Assembly: GCA_963700255.1 (NCBI GenBank)
Contig: CAVOWW010000050.1
Location: 1 to 64,000, forward strand
Length of the DNA stretch: 64,000 bases
Direction: 5' to 3'
Origin: UBA10649 sp963700255
Lineage (GTDB): Bacteria > Actinomycetota > Actinomycetes > S36-B12
In this document: piece after piece, positions 18,977 through 27,146 of the stretch
How positions within the stretch are numbered: the stretch's first letter is position 1
Layout: each line of letters begins with the position of its first letter
Position numbers and translations under genes: made by a program
The notes under the pieces: model-generated
The model's database searches: none
What the model was told of the DNA's origin: nothing
The model's input: the letters and a program-made list of their open reading frames with translations, nothing else

Positions 18977-20290
18977 TCAGCCGAGCGTGATCGGCTTGAC
19001 CAGGTCGGCCCAGATCACCACGACGGCCATGGCCATGAGGGCACCGGCGACGACGTAGGCGACCGGCATCAGCCGGGCGATGTCGACGGGTCCGGGGTCG
19101 GGCCGCCCCCGCCACTGCGCCACCTTGCGTCGGGATGCCTCGTAGAGGGCGCCGGCGATGTGCCCGCCGTCCAGGGGCAGGATCGGCAGCAGGTTGAACA
19201 GGAACAGGAACAGGTTCAACGAGGCGGCGAGGCCGAGGAAGGTGGCGACCTTCGCGTTCATCGGCTGGTCCATGGCGGCCACGTCGCCGCCGAGGCGACT
19301 GACGCCGACGACCGACACGGGGCTGTCCGTCTGGCGCTCGCCCCCACCGATCAGGGTGTCGGTGACCAGCTCGTACAGCCGGATCGGCAGCATGACCAGG
19401 GCCTGCACGGATCGCACGGTCAGGTCCCACATGTACTGGGGCACCGCCGTCCACGGCTGGCTCACCCACACGAACTCGGGGGCCAGGCCGACGTAGCCCG
19501 CGGTGATGAACTCCTCGGTCGGGTTGCCGTCCGCGTCGAGCACCGGACGCTGCGCCGTGGCGATGGTCGTCGTCAGGTCGACGGTCTCCCCGGCGCGATC
19601 GACCGTGAACACCGCCTCCTGGCCGGGATTGGCCCGGATCCACGCGGTCGTCTCGAGCCAGTCCGTCGCCGGGACGCCGTTGACGGCGACGACCGTGTCG
19701 CCGGGCTCGAACCCGGCGGTCGTCGCAGGCGCGGGCGCGCTGCCGGTCGGGCACTCTCCCGACGGGAGCGGATCGCCCGATGGCTGCTCGGCCGTCGGCG
19801 TGCACGCCGCGACCCCGCTGACCTGCATGGTCGTCTGCGGGATGCCGATGCCGACGAGCAGCACGGCGAACAGCACGAAGGCGAAGATGAGGTTCATGGT
19901 CGGACCGCCGAGCATGACCACGACGCGCTTGCGGACGGGCAGCCGGTAGAAGGCGCGGCCCTCCTCCCCCGGCACGATCTCGTCGACCGACTGCCGGCGG
20001 GCGTCGTCGATCATCGTCGCGAAGCGGCCGGTGGTCATCGAGCGGGTGGTGCCATCGGATGACGGCGGGATCATCCCGATCATGCGGATGTAGCCGCCGA
20101 GGGGGATGGCCTTCGCCCCGTACCTGGTCTCGCCCCGTACCGTCGACCACATGGTGGGACCGAAGCCGATCATGTAGTCGGTGACCTTCACGCCGAACCT
20201 CTTGGCGGGCAGGAGATGCCCCATCTCGTGCAGCGCGATGGACAGTCCGATCAGGACGGCGAAGATCAGGATGCCGAGCAGCTCAAGCAC
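18977..20290 (-). CDS. rip: M50 site-2 metalloprotease (RseP/Rip1-like)
   Basis: Intramembrane zinc protease that cleaves anti-sigma factors and other membrane substrates; 437 residues. The zinc motif HEMGH lies in the first membrane helix (IALHEMGHLLPAKRFG), a PDZ domain follows (FEPGDTVVAVNGVPATDW), and the second half of the active site is NLLPILPLDGGHI. I chose the GTG at 20290 (VLELLGILIFAVLIGLSIAL) because it puts the first helix at the N terminus; it overlaps the dxr stop by 8 nt. Confidence 0.92.
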   Translation of the reverse strand: MLELLGILIFAVLIGLSIALHEMGHLLPAKRFGVKVTDYMIGFGPTMWSTVRGETRYGAKAIPLGGYIRMIGMIPPSSDGTTRSMTTGRFATMIDDARRQSVDEIVPGEEGRAFYRLPVRKRVVVMLGGPTMNLIFAFVLFAVLLVGIGIPQTTMQVSGVAACTPTAEQPSGDPLPSGECPTGSAPAPATTAGFEPGDTVVAVNGVPATDWLETTAWIRANPGQEAVFTVDRAGETVDLTTTIATAQRPVLDADGNPTEEFITAGYVGLAPEFVWVSQPWTAVPQYMWDLTVRSVQALVMLPIRLYELVTDTLIGGGERQTDSPVSVVGVSRLGGDVAAMDQPMNAKVATFLGLAASLNLFLFLFNLLPILPLDGGHIAGALYEASRRKVAQWRGRPDPGPVDIARLMPVAYVVAGALMAMAVVVIWADLVKPITLG

Positions 20291-21528
20291 GTCGGCTCCC
20301 CTTCGCCCAGTCCAGCGCGAGCTCCGATGCCCGCTGACGCGCCCATGCGTCTGCAGTAATGACGTCCACGAGGGTCGCATTGTTCCCGTCGACCCAGGAA
20401 CAGGAGGGATCGTCGCCATCGAGGTGCTCCCCCAGGACCCGCTCGACGGTCGCCACGATCCCGGTGAAGGGCAGCGAGCCGGCCAGGAAGGCGGCCACGC
20501 AGGCCTCGTCGGCCCCGTTGAAGACCGCCGGTGCCGTGCCCCCGGCCGCGCCCGCCGTGCGGGCGAGGCGGATCGCCGGGAAGGCGTCCTCGTCGAGCGG
20601 GAAGAAGTCCCACGAGGTGGCCGCTGTCCAGTCGCACGCCGGAGCCGCGTCGGGAACCCGCTCCGGCCAGCTCATGCCCCAGGCGATCGGGATCCGCATG
20701 TCCGGAGGGCTCGCCTGGGCGATCGTGGAGCCGTCGACGAACTCGACCATCGAGTGCACCACGGACTGAGGATGCACGACGACGTCGATGCGCGTCGAAC
20801 GGGACGTCGAACAGCAGGTGGGCCTCGATGACCTCGAGCCCCTTGTTCATGAGCGTGGCCGAGTTGATCGTGACAAGGGGTCCCATGGCCCAGGTCGGAT
20901 GGGCGAGCGCCTGCTCGACGGTGACGTCCTGCAGTGCGGCGCGGTCCCACCCACGGAAGGGCCCGCCGCTGGCCGTCAGCACCAGCCGACGGACCTCGGC
21001 CGCCGTGCCCGAGCGGAGAGCCTGGGCGAGGGCCGAGTGCTCGGAGTCGACCGGCACGATCTGTCCGGGTCGCGCGAGCGCCTTGACGAGCGGCCCGCCG
21101 ATGATCAGCGACTCCTTGTTGGCCAGCGCCAGGGTCCGGCCGGCCCCGAGGGCCGCGAGCGTGGGACGCAGCCCGGCCGCGCCCGCGAGGCCGTTGAGCA
21201 CCACGTCGCAGTCCCAGCCGGCGAGCTCGGTGCTGGCATCGGGACCGGCGAGGATGCGCGGAAGCGTCGCCGCACCAGTCGAGTAGCCGCGCCGCTGCGC
21301 CTCCGCGAACAGCGCGAGCTGGAGGTCGCTGGCCGCCGTGGCCTGCTGGACGGCCACGGCCTCCACGCCGAAGTCAAGGGCCTGGCGCACGAGCAGCTCG
21401 ACATTCGCACCGCCGGCGGACAGGGCCACGATGGTGAACCGCTCGGGGTTGCGAGCCGCCACGTCGAGGGCCTGGGTGCCGATGGAGCCGGTGCTGCCCA
21501 GCACCACGACCCGACGGGGGTCGGGCAC
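20283..21528 (-). CDS. dxr: 1-deoxy-D-xylulose-5-phosphate reductoisomerase, one frameshift
   Basis: Makes MEP from DXP using NADPH; about 415 residues when repaired. Rossmann motif VVVLGSTGSIGTQALD, catalytic loop with VPVDSEHSAL, TASGGPFRGW and MNKGLEVIEAHLLFDVPFD. One extra G near 20790 shifts the frame just before RIDVVVHPQSVVHSMVEF, after which the C-terminal domain (NGADEACVAAFLAG) continues intact. GTG start at 21528, 1 nt from the upstream 97-residue ORF stop. Confidence 0.94.
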
Positions 21529-21529
21529 C

Positions 21530-21823
21530 TCAGTCCTCGTGACCGGGCTGCTGGCCGGCGTCCGGACCGTAGCCCGCGTGGCTGAGCATCCGTCGGAGGT
21601 CCGTGATCTGCTCCATGGTCACGTCCTTGGAGTGCGACCGGTCGAACACCTCGACCTCGGACCCGAGCGTGACCCGGAACCGGCCGTCGTGCTTCTCCTC
21701 GATGTCACCGACAGCACCGATGAGGCTCACGACGTCGACCCAGCGGATGTTGTGGCTGGTCGGATGGGCGAACAGCGCCGTCAGGGTGTCGCGATGGTGG
21801 TTGCTCAGGCTCTCGTCGGTCAT
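21530..21823 (-). CDS. conserved hypothetical protein, HicA-like
   Basis: 97 residues: starts MTDESLSNHHRDTLTALFAHP, with WVDVVSLIGAVG, GRFRVTLGSEVEVFDRSH and MEQITDLRRMLSHAGY. The spacing of a wV-D-V-V-L helix followed by beta strands with G-x-F-x-V and H resembles the HicA/double-stranded RNA-binding-like fold, but the family is annotated as hypothetical in many genomes. No HicB partner is adjacent. Its stop is 1 nt from the dxr start, so it is probably part of the dxr operon. Confidence 0.7.
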   Translation of the reverse strand: MTDESLSNHHRDTLTALFAHPTSHNIRWVDVVSLIGAVGDIEEKHDGRFRVTLGSEVEVFDRSHSKDVTMEQITDLRRMLSHAGYGPDAGQQPGHED

Positions 21824-21832
21824 GCCCCGAGG

Positions 21833-23375
21833 CTACCCGCGGTCATGGGCGAGCGCCTCCGCGGTCGCACCAGCGGGCCGCGCCGCGGCCAGCGCGAACC
21901 ACAGGTCGGCGCGGACAGCCGGGTCGTCGAGCGAGCGGCCGAGGACGCCCTCCGCGCGGCGAAGACGATGGCGCACGGTGTGCCGGTGGATGCCGAGCTT
22001 CTGGGCGGCCGCGTCCACCTGCCCGTGCTGGTCGAGCCAGGCGCGCAGGGTGTCCATCAGCTCCGGGCCCTCAGCGGACGTGCGCAGCTCCCCGAGGTAG
22101 CCGTTCGCCCACGACGCCGTCGTGGCCGCGTCGAGCAGCGACGCCAGCCCCCGGGCGGGCTCGTCGTCGAACATCCTCAGCCCCGATCCCCCTGCGGCCG
22201 CCTGCTCCGCCTGCTGCAGGGCCTGCCGCACGTTGGCCGGGTCGGTGAGGTCGAGCACGCACGACACCCCGACCACCTGCACCCCCGGCGCGGCGGCCAG
22301 CGCATGCAGCCCCCGGGCACGGCGAGCCCTGGTCGTCCACGGCGGCGAACCCGGCGACCTCGCCCGGGCCGGTGCGGCACAGGACTGCCCGCCCGCTGCG
22401 GTGGACGGCCGCCAGGTCGGCGTCCGCGACGGCGGCACCGTTCAGTCCGCGCGCCGAGACCCCCACCGCGCGCCAGGGCTGCAGGTCGGGCAGGCCGAGT
22501 CCGGCGAGCAGGTCCGGCGCCAGGCCGTGCTCGGCCGCGACCGCGAGCAGCAGCCGCCGCCAGGCATCCATCCCCGCCTCGGTCGCCACCGGCTGGGAGG
22601 ACCGCCACGACAGGACCGACACGGCCAGGTTCATCACGGCCTGGTCGGCCGAGCGCAGGGGCCGCGGCGAGCCCACGACCAGGAAGCCGTCCGCAGCGCC
22701 CTTCACGCCGATCGGCAGGATGACGACGTGCTCGTCAGACGTGGCCACTGCTGCCGAGGCGAGCAGGCCACGCGCCCGCAGCCGGTCCACCTCGCCGGCC
22801 AGGTCCCCCGCCCGACCGGTCGACGATGACGGGGAGGCGGCCACGACTGCGCCTGCCTGGTCGAGGTGGAGGCAGAAGCCACCGACGTGCTTGGCGAGGA
22901 CCGGGATCACCCCGGCGGCGGCCGGCTCGGCGAGGGCCGCGCGGATCAGTCGCCGCTGGCTCTCGAACGATGCTGCCGACTCGGCGTACTCCTCGTCCGT
23001 CAGGAGCCTGGACACCGCCTTGCTGAGGGCGACGAACGGGATCGGCTGGGGCACCTCGAGCAGGGGCAGCCCCGCGGACTCCGCCGCAGCCACCAGCGCC
23101 ACGGGCACCGCCTGGTGCGACAGCCCGATCCCGAAGCCCAAGGCGGCGACCTCCGCAGCGACGAGCCGGTCGACGTACTCGGCCGCCTGCTGGTCGTCGC
23201 CCGTGATGGACATCCCGGTGGTGAGGAGCAGGTCGCCGCCCTCGAGCCAGGGCGTCGGGTCGGCGTGCTCGGACACCGCCACCCAGCGGACGACGCGACC
23301 CAGGTCGGCCGCGGAGGTCCGCACGGACAGGCCCAGGTCGGGCAGCGCGGCCACCTGGCCGACGGTCAACGGCAC
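21833..23375 (-). CDS. PucR-family transcriptional regulator, one frameshift
   Basis: About 513 residues when repaired. N-terminal PucR (purine catabolism regulator-like) domain: VPLTVGQVAALPDLGLSVRT and WLEGGDLLLTTGM. The middle is a GGDEF-related CdaR/PucR sensor. The C-terminal helix-turn-helix of the PucR class reads VDAAAQKLGIHRHTVRHRLRRAE. One extra C near 22331 separates AVDDQGS from RARGLHALAAAPG. GTG start at 23375 has GGAGG 6 nt upstream. Divergent from gabT across 112 nt with short palindromes, so it probably controls gabT and itself; PucR proteins often control GABA, polyamine or purine use. Confidence 0.85.
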
Positions 23376-23416
23376 ATCACCCTCCAACGATCCGGACAAG
23401 GGTAGGGCACCGGATG

Positions 23417-23459
23417 TCCAGACTGGAGCCTGCCAGCAGGCAGGGACGCCCTCTAGGCT
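23417..23459 (+). promoter_or_regulatory. gabT promoter and putative PucR operators
   Basis: In the pucR-gabT divergent spacer: a perfect palindrome TCCAGACTGGA (23417-23427), a second inverted repeat CCTGCC-AGCA-GGCAGG (23429-23444) and a TANNNT -10-like TAGGCT (23454-23459), 28 nt before the ATG. GGGAGG at 23475-23480 is the gabT ribosome-binding site. Assignment of the repeats to PucR is inference. Confidence 0.4.
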
Positions 23460-23487
23460 CGCACCACCGACCCCGGGAGGAACCTCG

Positions 23488-24849
23488 ATGACCGCCACCG
23501 CCGATCGCACCGACTCGACCGCCAACGGCCTGCCCCAGGAGCGCCGCCTCGTCACGAGCATCCCCGGCCCACGCTCGCAGGCCCTGCAGGCGCGCAAGAC
23601 GGCCGCCGTCTCCGCCGGCGTGGGCGTCACCCTGCCGGTCTACGTGGCCAAGGCGGGTGGCGGCGTCCTGCTCGACGTCGACGGCAACTCCCTGATCGAC
23701 ATGGGCTCCGGCATCGCCGTCACCACCGTCGGCAACGCGAACCCCGAGGTCGTCGCCGGGGTGCAGAAGCAGGTGGCCGAGTTCACCCACACCTGCTTCA
23801 TGGTCACCCCCTACGCCGGGTACGTCGAGGTGTGCGAGGCGCTCAACCGCCTCACGCCCGGCGATCACGAGAAGCGCTCGGCGCTGTTCAACTCCGGCGC
23901 CGAGGCCGTCGAGAACGCCGTCAAGATCGCCCGCGCGCACACGAAGCGGCAGGCCGTTGTCGTCGTCGAGCACGGCTATCACGGTCGCACCAACCTGACG
24001 ATGGCCCTGACCGCGAAGTCGATGCCCTACAAGCACTCCTTCGGGCCGTTCGCTCCCGAGGTGTACCGGGTCCCGACGTCCTACCCGTTCCGGGACCGCG
24101 GGCTGAAGGGCCCGGAGATGGCGCAGATCGCCATCACCCGCATCGAGAAGGAGATCGGGGCGACCAACGTGGCCGCCATCATCATCGAGCCCATCCAGGG
24201 CGAGGGCGGCTTCATCGTCCCGGGTGACGGCTACTTCGCCGCCATGGCCGACTTCGCGACGGCGAACGGCATCGTGTTCGTGGCCGACGAGATCCAGTCC
24301 GGCTTCTGCCGGACCGGCGACTGGTTCGCCAGCGAGTACGAGGGAGTCGTCCCCGATCTCATCACCACCGCGAAGGGCATCGCCGGTGGCATGCCCCTGG
24401 CGGCCGTGACCGGCCGCGCCGAGATGATGGACTCCGTGCACCCCGGCGGGCTCGGCGGCACCTACGGCGGCAACCCCGTCGCCTGCGCCGCCGCCCTCGG
24501 CTCGATCGGCTGGATGGAGGCCAACGACGCGAACGGCCTGGCGAAGTCCATCGAGGCCGTCATGATTCCCCGTCTCAAGGGCATGGCCGAGCGCTACCCG
24601 GCCATCGGCGACATCCGCGGACGAGGTGCCATGATCGCGATCGAGCTGGTCAAGCCCGGCACGCTGGACCCCGACGCCGACCTGGCGGGTGCGCTGAACA
24701 AGCACTGCCATGCGAACGGCGTCGTCACGCTGACGACGGGTACCTACGGCAACGTCTTCCGATTCCTGCCGCCGCTCACGATGCCCATGCACCTCCTGGA
24801 GGAGGCCCTGTCGATCCTCGAGCAGGCGTTCGAGGACGCCACCCGCTGA
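23488..24849 (+). CDS. gabT: 4-aminobutyrate aminotransferase (class III)
   Basis: PLP enzyme, 453 residues, that moves the amino group of GABA to 2-oxoglutarate, giving succinate semialdehyde. Class III signatures: LFNSGAEAVENAVKIAR, VVEHGYHGRTNLTMALT, ADEIQSGFCRTG and the PLP lysine in TTAKGIAGGMPLAAV. The GabT-type VTPYAGYVEVCEALN segment is present. It can plausibly also accept beta-alanine or 5-aminovalerate, which would link the polyamine and pyrimidine routes in this island. Strong GGGAGG ribosome-binding site; PucR gene is divergent. Confidence 0.92.
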   Translation: MTATADRTDSTANGLPQERRLVTSIPGPRSQALQARKTAAVSAGVGVTLPVYVAKAGGGVLLDVDGNSLIDMGSGIAVTTVGNANPEVVAGVQKQVAEFTHTCFMVTPYAGYVEVCEALNRLTPGDHEKRSALFNSGAEAVENAVKIARAHTKRQAVVVVEHGYHGRTNLTMALTAKSMPYKHSFGPFAPEVYRVPTSYPFRDRGLKGPEMAQIAITRIEKEIGATNVAAIIIEPIQGEGGFIVPGDGYFAAMADFATANGIVFVADEIQSGFCRTGDWFASEYEGVVPDLITTAKGIAGGMPLAAVTGRAEMMDSVHPGGLGGTYGGNPVACAAALGSIGWMEANDANGLAKSIEAVMIPRLKGMAERYPAIGDIRGRGAMIAIELVKPGTLDPDADLAGALNKHCHANGVVTLTTGTYGNVFRFLPPLTMPMHLLEEALSILEQAFEDATR

Positions 24850-24875
24850 CTGTCCACAGGCCCTCGGCCTGACGC

Positions 24876-24915
24876 TTGCCCGCGGCATGCCCCCGACCTA
24901 CCGTCGGGGGCATGC
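24876..24915 (+). promoter_or_regulatory. leaderless-type promoter overlapping a 13-bp hairpin that contains the start codon
   Basis: TTGCCC (24876-24881), 17 nt, TACCGT (24899-24904), 7 nt, then ATG at 24912: good -35/-10 spacing for a leaderless actinobacterial transcript. The same DNA is a perfect inverted repeat, GCATGCCCCCGAC (24885-24897) and GTCGGGGGCATGC (24903-24915), which may act as gabT terminator. Confidence 0.55.
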
Positions 24916-25307
24916 GCGTGCTCGGAGCCTTCCTCATGGCGATGGCGCTCCTCGCGCCGGCCGCACCCGCGGCGGCGGCCGATGGCCCGGCCTACTTCTG
25001 GCGGTGGACCGACGGCAGCGAGGCGAGAGCGCGGACCTTCGCCGAGCAGCGGTACCAGTCCCCTGCCCGGCTCCCCAGGCTGGTGGTCCAGACCCATCCC
25101 GCCACCGCGGGCCGGCACATCGCGCTGGAAGCACGTGTCCGCGGCCACTGGCGCCCCGAGGACTCCGGGGTGACGGATGCGGAGGGCTCCGTGCGGCTGC
25201 AGCTCAATCCCTACTGCGCCGACGGCGCCTGGTGCACGAGCACCTTCGACTACCGCCTGACCGTGGACGGCCATCAGGCGATGATCCGCGTCACCTTCGG
25301 CCCGTGA
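24912..25307 (+). CDS. small secreted protein, paralogue of the next gene
   Basis: 131 residues with a clean Sec signal peptide (MRVLGAFLMAMALLAPAAPAA, cleavage around AAAAD). The mature part is about 100 residues: YFWRWTDGSEARARTFAEQRYQ, then LNPYCADGAWC near the end, with two cysteines five residues apart. I recognise no family. It aligns along its whole mature length with the next ORF (shared W-x-DG, RTF-x-E, LNPYC-x2-G-x-WC, YRL). The ATG lies inside a hairpin and has no Shine-Dalgarno, fitting leaderless translation. Confidence 0.75.
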   Translation: MRVLGAFLMAMALLAPAAPAAAADGPAYFWRWTDGSEARARTFAEQRYQSPARLPRLVVQTHPATAGRHIALEARVRGHWRPEDSGVTDAEGSVRLQLNPYCADGAWCTSTFDYRLTVDGHQAMIRVTFGP

Positions 25308-25415
25308 CGACGGATCCGCGCATCGCTCCAGGCGGGGCGAAAGTCACTGCCGCCGCCCCCCATCCGGCTCCTACGCTGAGGGCATCAGCCCGTCCGGGCG
25401 CCCAAGGAGGTCGTC

Positions 25416-25874
25416 GTGCACACACACCGCCGCATGGCATCGCTCGTCACCGCGCTCGCCCTCGCGACCAGCGTCGTCGCGGTGTCAGCGGTTCCGGCCG
25501 CCGCCGCGCCCCTGGCTGAGCCGTCGTCCGCCGGGTCGATCGCACCGGCGGCGCAGGAGTTCTACTGGGAGTGGAGCGACGGCGTGGACGCCAAGGTCCG
25601 CACGTTCCGTGAGTCCAAGTACCAGGCGGCGGAGAACCTGCCGGTCCTGTACGTCTTCGCCGAGCCCGCGAGGCCTCAGCAGTTCGTCAAGCTCCAGTAC
25701 AAGCAGGGCAGCACGTGGAAGCGCGAGGACGGCGCCCTGACCAACCGCGCCGGCCGTGCGACCCTGGAGCTCAACCCCTACTGCGAGAACGGCACCTGGT
25801 GCGGCGGCACGTACAAGTACCGACTGCTCGTCAACGGGATCTACACGGTCTTCACGATCACCTACGTCGACTGA
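25416..25874 (+). CDS. small secreted protein, tandem paralogue
   Basis: 152 residues; GTG start with AAGGAGG 5 nt upstream (25404-25410). Signal peptide: RRMASLVTALALATSVVAV, with Ala-rich cleavage region APAAAAP. Mature domain: FYWEWSDGVDAKVRTFRES, WKREDGALTNRAGRATLELNPYC and WCGGTYKYRLLVNG. Same architecture as the preceding gene, so a tandem duplication with an Ig-like or beta-rich fold suggested by the alternating pattern; that is a guess. Possible -10 TACGCT at 25372-25377. Two cysteines could form a disulfide outside the cell. Confidence 0.8.
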   Translation: MHTHRRMASLVTALALATSVVAVSAVPAAAAPLAEPSSAGSIAPAAQEFYWEWSDGVDAKVRTFRESKYQAAENLPVLYVFAEPARPQQFVKLQYKQGSTWKREDGALTNRAGRATLELNPYCENGTWCGGTYKYRLLVNGIYTVFTITYVD

Positions 25875-25878
25875 GCGC

Positions 25879-25914
25879 TCGACGGGCTGGGAGCCTTCGC
25901 CCCCAGCCCGTCGA
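25879..25914. terminator. bidirectional terminator between convergent genes
   Basis: 13-bp perfect stem (TCGACGGGCTGGG / CCCAGCCCGTCGA) with a 10-nt loop, placed between the stop of the secreted-protein gene and the stop of the minus-strand saccharopine-dehydrogenase-like gene. Confidence 0.75.
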
Positions 25915-25931
25915 CTTCACTCGCCCTGCGA

Positions 25932-27146
25932 CTACGCGTGACTGTCGCGGATGCCGTGCGGCTGGCCGTAGCCGTCCCGCATCAGGTCCAGGTAGGGCAC
26001 CGCGTCGAACGCCTCCGGCCCCAGGACCCCGCTGCCTGCCCACTGACCGCTCGCCAGCAGCTCGAGGGCGATCACCGGGTTCATGGCCGTCTGCCAGACC
26101 ACCGCCTGCACGCCGTACTCGGCCATCGTCCACTCGTTGTCAGCCACGTGGTAGAGGTACACCTCGCGAGGCCGGCCGTCCTTGCCCGTGCCGGTGACCC
26201 AGGTGCCGGCACAGGTCTTGCCCGTCATCCTGTCGCCCAGCGTGGCCGGGTCGGGCAGGGCGGCGGCGACGACGTCACGCGGACTGACCTCGACTCCCTT
26301 GACCGACACGGGATCCGTGCGGTCCAGTCCGAGCTTGTGGAGCGTCTTGAGGACGTCGATGAACTCGTCCCCCAGGCCGTACTTGAACGTGACGCGCTTG
26401 CAGTCGATCCAGCGGGGCACGAGCAGCACCTCCTCGTGCTCCACGTTGATGATCTCCACCGGCCCGATTCCCTCGGGGAAGTCGAACACCTCGGGCTCGG
26501 AGAAGGGCTCGGTCGTGAACCAGCCCCGTCCCTTCTCCCAGATGACGGGCGGGTTGAGGCACTCCTCGATGGTCGTCCAGATGGAGAACGACGGCGCGAA
26601 GTCGTAGCCCTCGACGACGAGGTTGGCGCCGTCGCGGATCCCGATCTCGTCGATCTCGCTGAAGAGGTGGTCCGCGGCGTACCGCGCGAACACGTCGGCC
26701 AGGCCCGGCTCGACGCCGATGCCGCACAGGGCCAGCCGTCCGCTGTCCACCCAGGCCTGCTCCTTGGCGAACTGCTCGTCGCCGAGCTTCACGCCCACCT
26801 CTGCGTAGGGGGCGTGCGGATTCGGCCGGGAGAGGCTCATGGCGGTGTCGAGGTAGTCGGCCCCGGCGGCGAAGGCTCCGTCGAAGATCGGCATGACGAA
26901 GCGTGGGTCGACCACGTTCAGCACGTGGGTGATGCCGTGCGCGCGGCACAGGTCCGCGACCGCGTCGGCGCTGGACGCGTCGACCTGGGCCGCGACGAAG
27001 CGGTCGTCCTGGAGCCGGTCCACCACCGCCTCCGCTCGGGCGACGTCGTAGTCCGACACCACCCACGTCTCGAAGAACCCACGGCGCGCCGCGATGAGCG
27101 CTGCCGACGTACCCACTCCTCCTGCGCCAACGGCGAGGACTCGCAT
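25932..27146 (-). CDS. saccharopine dehydrogenase-family protein, carboxynorspermidine-synthase-like
   Basis: 404 residues. Rossmann start MRVLAVGAGGVGTSAALIAAR; then GADYLDTAM, GIGVEPGLADVFARYAADHLF, ALPDPATLGDRMTGKTCAGTWV and the late YGVQAVVWQTAMNP. The layout is that of carboxynorspermidine dehydrogenase and homospermidine-type members of the saccharopine dehydrogenase family, NAD(P)-dependent enzymes that reduce a Schiff base between an amine and an aldehyde. It overlaps the agmatinase stop by 1 nt (TGATG) and ends the polyamine operon. The actual substrate is unknown; it may make or break a carboxylated or branched polyamine. Confidence 0.8.
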   Translation of the reverse strand: MRVLAVGAGGVGTSAALIAARRGFFETWVVSDYDVARAEAVVDRLQDDRFVAAQVDASSADAVADLCRAHGITHVLNVVDPRFVMPIFDGAFAAGADYLDTAMSLSRPNPHAPYAEVGVKLGDEQFAKEQAWVDSGRLALCGIGVEPGLADVFARYAADHLFSEIDEIGIRDGANLVVEGYDFAPSFSIWTTIEECLNPPVIWEKGRGWFTTEPFSEPEVFDFPEGIGPVEIINVEHEEVLLVPRWIDCKRVTFKYGLGDEFIDVLKTLHKLGLDRTDPVSVKGVEVSPRDVVAAALPDPATLGDRMTGKTCAGTWVTGTGKDGRPREVYLYHVADNEWTMAEYGVQAVVWQTAMNPVIALELLASGQWAGSGVLGPEAFDAVPYLDLMRDGYGQPHGIRDSHA

